A DNA stretch of 27,628 bases, taken from an uncultured Eubacterium sp. (lineage in GTDB: Bacteria; Bacillota; Clostridia; Lachnospirales; Lachnospiraceae). The DNA is taken from NCBI GenBank assembly GCA_910585745.1, contig CAJUFM010000037.1, forward strand, positions 1 to 27,628, given 5' to 3'. The notes under the pieces are model-generated. The model had not been told where the DNA came from. It ran no database searches and worked only from the letters and a program-made list of their open reading frames with translations. The position numbers were made by a program, and so were the translations under genes. How positions within the stretch are numbered: position 1 is the stretch's first letter; every line of letters begins with the position of its first letter. Positions 14,711-23,843 of this stretch are shown here, piece after piece.

Positions 14711-15817
14711 ATGAAAAAGATCGTGGGTGTGTGTATGGCAGCCGTTCTTCTTCTGAGTGGCTGCGGTGAGACGAAGACCTTGAAAGCACCGGAGCTGATC
14801 CAGCCAGTGGGTGTAGACATGGATACGGCGGAGGTAATAAAGATGGATCTGAGTGGAGTGACAGCATTTTCTGCCCAGATCGTACCCAGTGTGGAGGAAC
14901 TTTCTTTTTTGTCTTCGGGAAGTATTGGCAGTCTTAATGTATCTGTTGGGGATAAAGTAAAGAAGGGGCAGCTTCTGGCGACCCTTTCCGTGTCTTCCGC
15001 AAAAATAAAAGATCTGAGGAATGAGATTAAGACACTGAAAGCGCAAAATGAGGACAGGAATAAGCAGGGGCAGTATGATATCGAGATGCTAGAGGAAAAT
15101 ATAAAGGAGTTGAGGAAACAGCTTTCCAAAGAAAAAGAGTCCTCCAGGATCAAAAGAATAAAAAAGCAGATCGAAAGTGCAAAAATGGACGTAAAGATTG
15201 CGGAGGAAAAGCTGCAGCAGCAAAAGGAACTGCAGCAGCTGGAGATCCGGCAGAAGGAAAGAGAGCTTACCGAGAAGCAGAAAAGCACGAAAGGTGCTAA
15301 ACTGTATTCGCCGATAAACGGGGAGGTAATTGGAACGGCAGGAGGAAGCGGATATATGGTACAGGGGGGAGATACCGCTATCCAGGTGGCAAATATGGAG
15401 AGACCGAGGCTGAAGACGGCTTATGTGTCCTCTTCCCTGATCGCTAAGGCGAACCGCTGTATCGCGGTGATCGACGGGAAAGAGTATGAGATTGAGATTG
15501 AAGAACAGCAGATGTCCAGGGAGGAGATTGAGCGGGGGTCGGCGCCGCCGGAAAATTCCTGGTTTGATTTTAAAGAAGATCATGTATTGGCTGAGGTGGG
15601 GAATTCTGCAGCTGTAGAACTGCATACAGATTCGGTGAAGGATGCCCTGGTTGTACCAGTCAATGCACTGCTGGGCAGCGGGGAGGAAAAATACGTATAT
15701 CTGGTAGAGGGGGACGCCAAAATTAAAACAGTAGTAACCGTAGGGACACAGACCGATGCCTATGTTCAGCTTGTTACAGGAGTAAAGGAAGGGGATGTTG
15801 TATATGTGGAAAGCTAA
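14711..15817 (+). CDS. HlyD/MFP-like lipoprotein adaptor subunit 2
   Basis: The predicted protein has 368 residues. The ATG at 14711 follows CGGAGA; an in-frame codon further upstream lies in the intergenic space. The lipobox is LSGC (15-18). The first lipoyl-like half (SIGSLNVSVGDKVKKGQLLA) is followed by a long, highly charged coiled coil from about residue 97 to 195. It is the longest coiled coil of the three adaptors and is rich in Lys, Glu and Gln. The second half reads KLYSPINGEVIGTAGGSGYM. The C-terminus has the adaptor-type ending VQLVTGVKEGDVVYVES. The next adaptor gene starts inside its last codons, so the two are translationally coupled. It probably bridges the FtsX-type permease to the outer part of the envelope; the substrate is unknown. 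Confidence 0.87.
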   Translation: MKKIVGVCMAAVLLLSGCGETKTLKAPELIQPVGVDMDTAEVIKMDLSGVTAFSAQIVPSVEELSFLSSGSIGSLNVSVGDKVKKGQLLATLSVSSAKIKDLRNEIKTLKAQNEDRNKQGQYDIEMLEENIKELRKQLSKEKESSRIKRIKKQIESAKMDVKIAEEKLQQQKELQQLEIRQKERELTEKQKSTKGAKLYSPINGEVIGTAGGSGYMVQGGDTAIQVANMERPRLKTAYVSSSLIAKANRCIAVIDGKEYEIEIEEQQMSREEIERGSAPPENSWFDFKEDHVLAEVGNSAAVELHTDSVKDALVVPVNALLGSGEEKYVYLVEGDAKIKTVVTVGTQTDAYVQLVTGVKEGDVVYVES

Positions 15818-16949
15818 ATGGATCCCGCTGGCTGTCCTGGCAGCCCTTGCCCTGACTGCCTGCGGCGGAGGCAATAGCAGCGGGGATGGGGAAGTTCTTT
15901 TGTATGAAGAAGAAGTATCTGGGGGCGCTGTAGAAGCCACTGAGGCATATGAGACTGTTACCGTACGCCGGGAGGATTATCAGGAGGTATATTCCGACAC
16001 CGGAGAGCTGGAATATACGGATATTGAGTCGGTCTATATTAATGAAGAGGACGCCGTGCTGGATTCCATCAAGGTGAAGAGGGACCAGAGGGTGCGAAAA
16101 GGGGATGTGCTGGCAGTCTATCATCTGGAGACATCCAAAACAAAACTGGAGAAACAGAAACTTGTGAACCAGCAGGCAAGAGCGCAGTTTGAGTCCGGTC
16201 TGGGCAGCCTGAAAAACAGTCTGTCCCAGGCAGAACAGGAATACAAGAGCCTGTCAAATGCGGCAGAGAAGAAGATGAAAAGCCTGGAGATCAAAAAGAT
16301 GCAAAAAGAAATTGAGGCGTATAAGAAGGGCGAAAAGGAACTGCTTGAACAGGAAAATGACTATGCCAGACTGGTGAGAATGCAGTCCGCTACGAAGCTG
16401 GTGGCAAAAAAGGGCGGTGTGGTTACGTCTGTGAGCAAGGAGATGGTGGGACAGGATGTGGATTCTTCCCAGAAGATCGTGGAATTCCGGAATAATGACA
16501 AATGGCTGATCAAGGTATCCGATCCGGACTCTATGCTCAGATATAATATGAAAGTGAAGGTGCGGCTGGGCAAGAATATGAAAAATTACCAGCACGAGGT
16601 GACCGGCAAAGTGGTGACAGCCAGTGACCTTACCGATGCCGGCAGTGCAGATCAGGATGCGAACAATACCATTTATATTGATGTGAGCGATGGGGATAAG
16701 AAAAAATATGATTTTCGGACAAACAATATCTATATCCATGCAGTATCTTTTGAGGTCAAAGATGCCCTGATGGTGGATGCCAGGGCGGTGGGATCGGAGT
16801 CGGTAGGTTTTACCAATAGATCTTTTGTCTGGGTGCTGGAAAATGAAAATCTTCATAAGCGGTTTATCGTAAGTAATTATAATAATGAAAAGGACTACCT
16901 GGTGGCCCAGGGACTGTCCGAGGGGCAGACACTTGCCATAGTGGAATAA
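15804..16949 (+). CDS. HlyD/MFP-like lipoprotein adaptor subunit 3
   Basis: The predicted protein has 381 residues. The ATG at 15804 gives a compact signal peptide with lipobox LTAC (17-20). An ATG at 15795 is an alternative, since AAAGGAAGGGG serves both. The 5' end overlaps adaptor 2 by 14 bp. A Gly/Ser/Glu-rich spacer follows the lipid-anchored Cys. Then come the first lipoyl-like half (DSIKVKRDQRVRKGDVLAVY), a coiled coil at about residues 110-190, the second half (LVAKKGGVVTSVSKEMVGQD) and a C-terminal beta region ending SEGQTLAIVE. It differs from adaptors 1 and 2, so the three are not recent duplicates. The permease gene follows after 16 bp. Confidence 0.85.
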   Translation: MWKAKWIPLAVLAALALTACGGGNSSGDGEVLLYEEEVSGGAVEATEAYETVTVRREDYQEVYSDTGELEYTDIESVYINEEDAVLDSIKVKRDQRVRKGDVLAVYHLETSKTKLEKQKLVNQQARAQFESGLGSLKNSLSQAEQEYKSLSNAAEKKMKSLEIKKMQKEIEAYKKGEKELLEQENDYARLVRMQSATKLVAKKGGVVTSVSKEMVGQDVDSSQKIVEFRNNDKWLIKVSDPDSMLRYNMKVKVRLGKNMKNYQHEVTGKVVTASDLTDAGSADQDANNTIYIDVSDGDKKKYDFRTNNIYIHAVSFEVKDALMVDARAVGSESVGFTNRSFVWVLENENLHKRFIVSNYNNEKDYLVAQGLSEGQTLAIVE

Positions 16950-16965
16950 GAGAGGAGGGATTCAT

Positions 16966-19788
16966 GTGATTCGTTTTATAAAGCAGAAGCTGATACATAA
17001 AAAATGGATGGTTGTATGCCTTCTGATCGGAAACATTCTACTTGCCGCCATTGCCAGCAGCAATCCCATGTATCGGGATGCGGCACTGGAAAAAACTCTG
17101 AAATCTAAGTATTCAGCATATATAGAGAAGAAAAATGCCTATCCGGGTGTGATCACTTTTCAGGCGTCGATGGATGCGGGGAAGGGACATGAGGAAGAGT
17201 TTAAAGAGATGAAAAATACGGCAGAAAATTCTGCTGAGACTCTTGGAGTGGACCAGAAGTATCTTGTATCGCTGTATGAGACTTCCAAACTAAGAGGAGA
17301 TTTCCTTCAGTCCAGAGGCAATAAGACCTCTACCAAATCTATGCGTATTGCAGCATTGTCCGGGATTTCCGATCATATCCAGATTCTTGCCGGGGAGAAC
17401 TGCGGAGACCAGCTGCTGGAGGATGGATCCATTCCAGTGATCCTGAGCCAGCGCGCTATGACAAAACTGGACGTGATCCTCGGAGATGTGATCGAATTTG
17501 CAAAACTGAAAAAGACAGATGGCACCAGCATAAAGATTAAGATCGTAGGAGTATTTGATGCCAGTGACTATGAGGACTGTTACTGGGTGAAGGGGCCGAG
17601 TGATTATTATCTGGAAGTGTTTATGAATGAAAAGCTGTTTCAAGAGACCTTTGTCAATCTGGAAAACCAGCAGTACAACGTAACTGCCCTCTGGCATCAG
17701 GTTTTTGATTATGAAAATGTACTACCTTCCGAGATCAATACTCTTGTGGATCGGACGGAAGAGTTGTGCAGTATGTCAAAGAGCCGTTTTACCAATGTCA
17801 AGGAGCCGGATTATCTTGAGGTTCTCAGAGAGTACCAGACGGCGGCAAAGAAAGTGTATACGACGCTGCTTATCCTGCAGATTCCGGTACTGGCGCTGCT
17901 CCTTGCCTTTATCTTTATGATCTCCAGGCAGATGCTGGATCTGGAGCAGAATGAGATCGCTCTGTTAAAGAGCCGCGGCAGCAGTAAAAAGCAGATTCTA
18001 TTCATTTATTTTCTTCAGTCACTGATCCTGTCAGTAATGAGCAGCATCGTAGGTGTGCCGCTGGGATATTTCCTGACAAAGGCCCTTGGATCCACCAATG
18101 GATTTCTGGAATTTATACAGCGTAAGGCACTGCATGTACGCCTGAGCCCGGAAGTGCTATTGTATACACTGGGAGCGATAATGGTATCCGTTGCCTTTAT
18201 GGTACTTCCGGTGGTCAAGGATGCCAACGTGACGATCGTCAATGTCAAACATAAGAAGAACAACAATGAGCACAACATATTCAGCCGGGTTTATCTGGAT
18301 GTGATCCTTCTGGCGGTGTCTCTTTATGGACTGTATTCTTTTAGCGCCAGGCGCAATGAGCTGATGACAAGTATGCTGGAAGGGGATTCCATCGACCCAT
18401 TTTTGTTCATCTGTTCCTCTCTTTTTATCATAAGTGCCAGCCTGGTAGGTCTGAGACTTCAGCCTCTCCTGATCAAACTTGTGTACTACATAGGCAGAAA
18501 ATACTGGAAGCCGGCATTTTTTGCCTCCTTCCTGCAGATCATCCGCACTAGGAAAAAGCAGGGATTTATGATGGTATTTCTGATGTTTACGGTCTCTCTC
18601 GGCATCTTCAATGCCACCGTGGCAAGGACGATCCTCTCCAATTCTGAGAAAGGGATCCGATACAGCACCGGTACAGATCTGGTGCTCCAGCAGCCCTGGG
18701 AGGATAACTCACTGATTCTCTCCTATTATCCGGATCTGGAATTGACCTACACGGAACCGGATTTCGGTGTGTATGAGAGTATGGAAGGAGTGGAGGCAGC
18801 GTCTAAGGTATACCGCAATGACGAGATTCAGACTTCTTATAATAAAAAAAGTGGGGACAGTGAAGTCCGTACGACACTGATGGCCATTGATACAAAAAGC
18901 TTTGGGGAAACGGTTTCTGATTTTCAGCAGGATCTGCTTCCGGTACATATCAACCGGTATCTGAATGCCATGGCGAAGCGTACGGATGCGGTTTTACTGA
19001 GCATGAATTATCATAAGAAGCATGGAATCGAGATCGGGGACCGGATCACTTTTACCAACGATGAGGGAGTAGAGGCAGAGGGAGTTGTTTACGGATTTTT
19101 TGAGTATTTTCCAGGCTATGTGGCCCAGAGCCATTCATTGAACGAAGAAGAGACCCTGGTTACCACAGAGAATTACCTGATCGTGGCTAATCTGGCCCAG
19201 ATCCAGCACACCTATGGACTCCGTCCATACCAGGTGTGGCTGAAGACTTCTGGTACCTCCCGGTTTATATACGACTATGCCAAAGAAAAAAATATTACAT
19301 ATACCACCTTTGAGGATGTCTCTTCCAAGATGATAGCAGTAAAAAATGATGCACTGTTTCAGGGAACCAATGGAATTTTGACCATGAGTTTTATCGTGAT
19401 CCTGATCCTGTGCTGTACCGGATTTTTGATCTACTGGATCTTGTCCATCCGGCAGAGAGAGCTTTTGTTCGGCGTGTTCCGGGCAATGGGTATGACCAAG
19501 AGAGAAGTGATCCAGATGCTGATCAATGAGCAGATATTCAGTTCAGGTGTCTCCATTCTGATCGGTACTGTGATCGGTCTTCTGGCATCCCGGATGTTTG
19601 TGCCACTGGTTCAGATCTTCTATGCATCTACCGACCAGGCGATACCACTGGAGGTTGTGAATAAGGCACTGGATATGGTGAGGCTATTCAGTATCATTGG
19701 AATCGTGATCATTATTTGTATGGTTGTTCTTGGCAGGCTGATATCCAGGATCAATATTTCTCAGGCACTGAAACTTGGTGAGGACTAA
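16966..19788 (+). CDS. Large ten-helix FtsX-type ABC permease
   Basis: The predicted protein has 940 residues. The GTG start follows AGAGGAGGG; the nearby ATG is out of frame and stops at once. Helix 1 is at about 14-30. An extracellular domain of about 265 residues follows, then helices at about 297-320, 345-370 and 398-418 complete the first FtsX unit. Two linker helices (about 443-460, 478-498) and one at 533-552 lead to a second extracellular domain of about 250 residues. Three final helices lie at about 803-826, 858-880 and 905-928. This is the duplicated FtsX (10-helix) plan seen in LolCE-like fused and lipoprotein/peptide export permeases. One chain could therefore act with two different ATPases, which are encoded next. 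The substrate is unknown. Confidence 0.92.
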   Translation: MIRFIKQKLIHKKWMVVCLLIGNILLAAIASSNPMYRDAALEKTLKSKYSAYIEKKNAYPGVITFQASMDAGKGHEEEFKEMKNTAENSAETLGVDQKYLVSLYETSKLRGDFLQSRGNKTSTKSMRIAALSGISDHIQILAGENCGDQLLEDGSIPVILSQRAMTKLDVILGDVIEFAKLKKTDGTSIKIKIVGVFDASDYEDCYWVKGPSDYYLEVFMNEKLFQETFVNLENQQYNVTALWHQVFDYENVLPSEINTLVDRTEELCSMSKSRFTNVKEPDYLEVLREYQTAAKKVYTTLLILQIPVLALLLAFIFMISRQMLDLEQNEIALLKSRGSSKKQILFIYFLQSLILSVMSSIVGVPLGYFLTKALGSTNGFLEFIQRKALHVRLSPEVLLYTLGAIMVSVAFMVLPVVKDANVTIVNVKHKKNNNEHNIFSRVYLDVILLAVSLYGLYSFSARRNELMTSMLEGDSIDPFLFICSSLFIISASLVGLRLQPLLIKLVYYIGRKYWKPAFFASFLQIIRTRKKQGFMMVFLMFTVSLGIFNATVARTILSNSEKGIRYSTGTDLVLQQPWEDNSLILSYYPDLELTYTEPDFGVYESMEGVEAASKVYRNDEIQTSYNKKSGDSEVRTTLMAIDTKSFGETVSDFQQDLLPVHINRYLNAMAKRTDAVLLSMNYHKKHGIEIGDRITFTNDEGVEAEGVVYGFFEYFPGYVAQSHSLNEEETLVTTENYLIVANLAQIQHTYGLRPYQVWLKTSGTSRFIYDYAKEKNITYTTFEDVSSKMIAVKNDALFQGTNGILTMSFIVILILCCTGFLIYWILSIRQRELLFGVFRAMGMTKREVIQMLINEQIFSSGVSILIGTVIGLLASRMFVPLVQIFYASTDQAIPLEVVNKALDMVRLFSIIGIVIIICMVVLGRLISRINISQALKLGED

Positions 19789-19806
19789 TGGAAGCGAGGT
19801 AAGGAC

Positions 19807-20487
19807 ATGGAAAATATTATTGTTACAGAGAGTGTGAAACAGAGTTTTCCGGTGGCTTCCGGGGGGGAGTATGTGGCGCTGCGGAATATCAGCATCCGGA
19901 TTCCAGAGGGAAAACTCACGATATTAAGAGGTCGTTCCGGTTCGGGAAAAACGACTTTAATGAATATACTGAGCGCCCTGGATTATCCCAAGGCAGGCGA
20001 GGTCGTTTTTGATGGGAAGAATCTGGAAAAAATGAGCGAAACCCAGAGAGAAGAGTTCCGAAAAAATAATGTGGGATTTGTATTCCAGTCTGTGGCGCTG
20101 ATCCCGATGATGACAGCCTTTGAAAATGTGGAGTTTCTACTGCGGCTGGCAAAATATCCGGGGAATAAGCGCAAGCGCGCAGAGGAATGTTTGAAGCTGG
20201 TAGGACTTGGACAGCGTATGCACCATATGCCCCAGGAACTGTCCGGAGGAGAACAGCAGAGGGTGGCCATCGCCAGAGCGATCGCCCACAAGCCCCGGAT
20301 CATCTTTGCTGATGAACCGACAGCAGAGCTGGATACCGCCACGGGCCTTCAGGTGATGAAGATCTTCCGGGAGCTGATCCAGAAGGAAGGGGTAACCATC
20401 GTAATGACAACTCATGATATGGGACTGCTGGAGATCGCAGACTGTATCTATCATTTGGAGGATGGTGAGATTATCAATGAAGAATAA
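19807..20487 (+). CDS. ABC transporter ATP-binding protein 1
   Basis: This 226-residue LolD/MacB-type ATPase is complete: Walker A GRSGSGKTT (42-50), Q-loop Q94, signature LSGGEQ (145-150), Walker B IIFADE (165-170) and H203 in TTHD. It starts 18 bp after the permease gene, with AGGTAAGGA upstream. It has no C-terminal extension, unlike the second ATPase, whose gene overlaps its end by 11 bp. The two ATPases are diverged rather than duplicated, which supports a heterodimeric engine for the ten-helix permease. The D-loop region reads PTAELDTATG, somewhat different from the usual PTGALD. Confidence 0.95.
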   Translation: MENIIVTESVKQSFPVASGGEYVALRNISIRIPEGKLTILRGRSGSGKTTLMNILSALDYPKAGEVVFDGKNLEKMSETQREEFRKNNVGFVFQSVALIPMMTAFENVEFLLRLAKYPGNKRKRAEECLKLVGLGQRMHHMPQELSGGEQQRVAIARAIAHKPRIIFADEPTAELDTATGLQVMKIFRELIQKEGVTIVMTTHDMGLLEIADCIYHLEDGEIINEE

Positions 20488-21466
20488 AGTGTTGGAAAAG
20501 CTAAAGGATTTCCGCCACATCAACCGGCAGGCTTCTGGAAGTCAGGAAATGGAAGAACTTGATGTGCCAGAAGATGTGATGATCGAGTGTGACGGTCTGG
20601 TGAAGATCTACAAAACAAAAGATATCGAGGTTCTGGCGCTGCAGGGACTGGATCTCACAGTCCGCCGGGGAGAGCTCATGGCGATCATAGGAAACAGCGG
20701 CAGTGGAAAATCCACATTTTTGAATATGATTGGAGGACTGGACCGGCCATCGGCGGGTAAACTGTACGTAGATGGAAAAAACCTGTTTCAGCTTACTGAG
20801 GAAGAATTGGTGTACTACAAACGTAGTACAGTCGGCTTTGTGTGGCAGAATAACGCCAGGAATCTTCTTCCCTATCTGACTGCCTGGGAAAATGTCATGA
20901 CGCCAATGCTGTTCCGTCAGGATTCCATGACAGAGGCAGAAAAGAAACAGCGGGCAGAGGAGCTTTTGGCGCTGGTAGGTCTTTCGGAACGGAAGGATAA
21001 TAAACTGAGCCAGTTGTCTGGAGGAGAGCAGCAGCGTGTGGCTATTGCCATCGCCCTTGCCAATGATCCCAAACTTCTGCTGGCGGATGAGCCCACGGGA
21101 GCTGTGGACCGCAGGACAGCGGATGATATTCTGGATATGTTCCGGCGGCTGAATGAGACACTGGGGGTTACGATCGTGATCGTGACCCATGATAAAGAAC
21201 TGGCTTCTAAGGTAAACCGGGTGATTTCCATCCGGGATGGAAAGACCAGCAGTGAACGTATCATGAAAAGTGAATATAAACAGAGGCTGGAGGATATTAC
21301 TATTAATTGGAATGAAGAAGAGGTTCAGGAAGAATTTGCCGTTCTTGACCGTGCCGGAAGGATCCAGATCCCCTCTGAACTTCTCCAGGAAATGGGGATG
21401 AAAGGAAATAAAGTAAAACTGGAGCTGGTAGATGGAAAAATTGTCATTGAAAAACCAGAAAATTAG
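20477..21466 (+). CDS. ABC transporter ATP-binding protein 2 with C-terminal AbrB/SpoVT-like domain
   Basis: The predicted protein has 329 residues. The ATG at 20477 overlaps the first ATPase gene by 11 bp; starts further upstream lie deep in that gene. A charged N-terminal stretch of about 33 residues precedes the ATPase: Walker A GNSGSGKST (72-80), Q-loop Q124, LSGGEQ (180-185), Walker B LLLADE (200-205) and H238. After the normal end near 258 a linker follows, then residues 287-327. These read FAVLDRAGRIQIPSELLQEM, GMKGNKVKLELVDGKIVIEK, and closely follow the swapped-hairpin AbrB/MazE pattern (DxxGRxxIP, LGxxxGxxVxLxxxxGxIxI). Such domains usually bind DNA. Here it might instead dimerise or regulate the ATPase. 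Similar fusions may exist in actinobacteria, from memory and unverified. Confidence 0.92.
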   Translation: MKNKVLEKLKDFRHINRQASGSQEMEELDVPEDVMIECDGLVKIYKTKDIEVLALQGLDLTVRRGELMAIIGNSGSGKSTFLNMIGGLDRPSAGKLYVDGKNLFQLTEEELVYYKRSTVGFVWQNNARNLLPYLTAWENVMTPMLFRQDSMTEAEKKQRAEELLALVGLSERKDNKLSQLSGGEQQRVAIAIALANDPKLLLADEPTGAVDRRTADDILDMFRRLNETLGVTIVIVTHDKELASKVNRVISIRDGKTSSERIMKSEYKQRLEDITINWNEEEVQEEFAVLDRAGRIQIPSELLQEMGMKGNKVKLELVDGKIVIEKPEN

Positions 21467-21488
21467 TGTTACACTTTGACTATTAAAT

Positions 21489-21494
21489 TATAAT
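21489..21494 (+). promoter_or_regulatory. Possible -10 box before the deacetylase gene
   Basis: TATAAT is perfect, but no -35 box or TG extension is present. No terminator separates it from the ATPase gene, so read-through from the ABC operon is also possible. Confidence 0.3.
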
Positions 21495-21513
21495 AGAAGG
21501 TTGTGAGAGTAAA

Positions 21514-22395
21514 ATGAACAGACGTTTGAATGTGCGAAAGAAAAGCGGAAAATATTTCAAACAGAACAAAGGAAGAAAACAGAATGTGATTCTGGCAGTA
21601 TCTGTCTCGGCGGTAGTCGTCATGATACTGATGCTATCCATTGTGAAGATTTACTCAACGGTGAAAAACAACGGATCAGGGGAGAAACCGAATGCCTCAC
21701 AGGCACAGGTACAGGCAACCGCAACACCAGTACCTGAATCGGTGCAAACAGCGGCCCAGCCGACACCTGCACCTGCAGCGCCTGTGGTCAGGGACAAAGC
21801 AGTTGCATTAACCTTTGACGATGGTCCTTCCCGGGCAAATGACGGGAAAATCGTGGAAACCTTGCAAAAATATGGGGCCCATGCCACTTTTTTTGTTCTG
21901 GGGGACAGGGCAAGAGTAGATGGCGACATTCTTCAGATGTATCTGGCGGCAGGCTGCGAGATCGGGAGCCATTCCTGGAACCATCCCCAGCTGAGTAAGA
22001 TAAAGTGGAACAGAGTGAAACGGCAGCTGAGTAAAACAAATAGGACAGTCAGCAAACTGACGGGGGGATATCAGATCCGGCTTTTACGGCCCCCTTATGG
22101 ATCCATCAGCAAAACCATGAGAAAAAAACTTGACATGCCGATGATCCTGTGGAGTCTGGATACGCTGGACTGGAAGACGAGAAATACGAAAAAGATATTC
22201 AGGGAAGTAAGAAAAGAGGTAAAAGATGGGGACATCATATTGATGCATGATATTTACAGTACTACCGCCGAAGCGGTGGAGAAGGTAGTACCCTGGCTGC
22301 AGAACAAAGGGTACGATGTACTTACTGTCAGTGAACTGATGGAAAGAAAAGGAAAGAACATAGAAAATGGCAGTGCATATCTGCATGGCAGATAG
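21514..22395 (+). CDS. Membrane-anchored polysaccharide deacetylase (CE4, NodB domain)
   Basis: The predicted protein has 293 residues. A very basic N-terminus (1-23) and one helix (about 25-46) suggest a signal anchor. A Pro/Ala/Thr/Gln linker (about 60-92) carries the catalytic domain outside the cell. NodB motifs are all present: TFDDGP (100-105, base and metal Asp), SHSWNHP (152-158, metal His153 and His157), RPPYG (192-196), LDTLDW (215-220) and LMHD (243-246). CE4 enzymes remove N- or O-acetyl groups from peptidoglycan, chitin or acetylxylan. The anchored layout favours peptidoglycan or another surface polymer. The downstream xylan side-chain genes, only 21 bp away, leave acetylxylan as a second option. 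The helix-linker-NodB plan resembles PgdA-type enzymes. Confidence 0.92.
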   Translation: MNRRLNVRKKSGKYFKQNKGRKQNVILAVSVSAVVVMILMLSIVKIYSTVKNNGSGEKPNASQAQVQATATPVPESVQTAAQPTPAPAAPVVRDKAVALTFDDGPSRANDGKIVETLQKYGAHATFFVLGDRARVDGDILQMYLAAGCEIGSHSWNHPQLSKIKWNRVKRQLSKTNRTVSKLTGGYQIRLLRPPYGSISKTMRKKLDMPMILWSLDTLDWKTRNTKKIFREVRKEVKDGDIILMHDIYSTTAEAVEKVVPWLQNKGYDVLTVSELMERKGKNIENGSAYLHGR

Positions 22396-22416
22396 AAAAG
22401 CAGACAGGAGGCTGAT

Positions 22417-23823
22417 ATGAAAGCATTTATGGACCAGGATTTTATTCTGAATACGAAGACAGCAAAGAAATTATTTCACGATTATGCGGAGAAAACTCCC
22501 ATCCTCGATTATCATTGTCACCTGGATCCCAGGGAGATCGCAGAAGACAGACAGTTCAAAAATATAACAGAGCTCTGGCTGGGAGGCGACCATTATAAAT
22601 GGCGTATCATGCGCTCCAATGGTGTGGATGAGAAATATATCACCGGGGATGCGCCGGTTGAAGAGAAATTTCAGGCTTTTGCGGAGGCGCTTCCCAAAGC
22701 CATCGGCAACCCCATGTACCATTGGTGCCATCTGGAACTGCAGCGGTATTTTGGGATCACGGAGACCTTAAGCGGAAAGAACTGGAGGAAGGTCTATGAC
22801 ATCTGCAATGAAAAGCTTCAGCGTCCGGAGATGTCTGCGAAGAATCTTATCCGTATGTCCGGTGTGACACTGGTGTGCACCACCGATGATCCGGTGGACG
22901 ATCTGAGATATCACAAACAGATCAAGGAAGACCCGGATTTTGAAGTTCAAGTGCTTCCGGCATGGCGTCCAGATCTTGCTATGTCACCGGAAAAGGATGA
23001 ATTTACAGCATATATGGGACGGCTTTCGGATGTGAGTGGTGTTCCAGTCAAAGATTTTTCTACTCTGCGGGAGGCGCTGGTAAAGCGTCTGGACTATTTT
23101 GTGGAAAATGGCTGCCGCATCACAGACCACGGTCTGGATTATGCCCAGTACCGTCCGGTAACTGAAAATGAGATGGATGAACTGGTAAAGCGCAGTCTTG
23201 CCGGGGAAAAACTGGAGCTGGAAGAGCTTCTTCAGTTCAAAACGATGATGATGTTGTTTTTGGGCAGGGAATATGCCCGAAGGAATCTTGCCATGCAGCT
23301 TCACTACGGGGCAAAGCGGGAGAACAATGAACGGGTTTACCAGAGCGCCGGCGCCAATGCAGGGATTGACTGTATCAATGAAAAAGGATTTTCTGCTGAA
23401 GTGGCGGATTTTCTCAATGCTCTCTGCCGCGGGGACGAGCTGCCCAAAACGATATTGTATTCACTGAATCCTGTGGATAATGCGGTGATCGGTACGATGA
23501 TCGGATGCTTTCAGGGAGACGGGATCCGGGGCAAGATCCAGCAGGGATCTGCCTGGTGGTTTAATGACCACAAACCGGGGATGACAGAGCAGATCACCTC
23601 TTTGGCAAGTCTTGGTCTTTTGGGGAACTTTATCGGTATGCTGACAGATTCACGAAGTTTTGTCTCCTATCCGAGACATGAGTATTTCCGGCGGATCCTC
23701 TGCGACTACATTGGCAGACTGGTAGAGGATGGAGAGTATCCCGAGGACTACGAGCTGCTGGGAGAGATGGTGAAGGACATCTCATATTACAATGCAGTGA
23801 GGTATTTTGGGTTTGATTTATAA
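22417..23823 (+). CDS. uxaC: Glucuronate isomerase (uronate isomerase)
   Basis: The predicted protein has 468 residues, the usual family length, with a CAGGAGG ribosome binding site. UxaC converts D-glucuronate to D-fructuronate, and galacturonate to tagaturonate, in the cytosol. The amidohydrolase-like metal motif HCH (H33 and H35 in ILDYHCHLDP) is present. So are the family stretches ITELWLGGDHYKWRIMRSNG, GVTLVCTTDDPVDDLRYHKQ and the C-terminal MLTDSRSFVSYPRHEYFRRI. It sits 20 bp upstream of a GH115 alpha-glucuronidase, whose product it would use. No uxuA or uxuB reductase/dehydratase genes are in the window, so the rest of the pathway must lie elsewhere. If the freed sugar is 4-O-methylated, UxaC may not accept it directly. 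Confidence 0.96.
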   Translation: MKAFMDQDFILNTKTAKKLFHDYAEKTPILDYHCHLDPREIAEDRQFKNITELWLGGDHYKWRIMRSNGVDEKYITGDAPVEEKFQAFAEALPKAIGNPMYHWCHLELQRYFGITETLSGKNWRKVYDICNEKLQRPEMSAKNLIRMSGVTLVCTTDDPVDDLRYHKQIKEDPDFEVQVLPAWRPDLAMSPEKDEFTAYMGRLSDVSGVPVKDFSTLREALVKRLDYFVENGCRITDHGLDYAQYRPVTENEMDELVKRSLAGEKLELEELLQFKTMMMLFLGREYARRNLAMQLHYGAKRENNERVYQSAGANAGIDCINEKGFSAEVADFLNALCRGDELPKTILYSLNPVDNAVIGTMIGCFQGDGIRGKIQQGSAWWFNDHKPGMTEQITSLASLGLLGNFIGMLTDSRSFVSYPRHEYFRRILCDYIGRLVEDGEYPEDYELLGEMVKDISYYNAVRYFGFDL

Positions 23824-23843
23824 CTATAACAAAGGAGAGCGGA

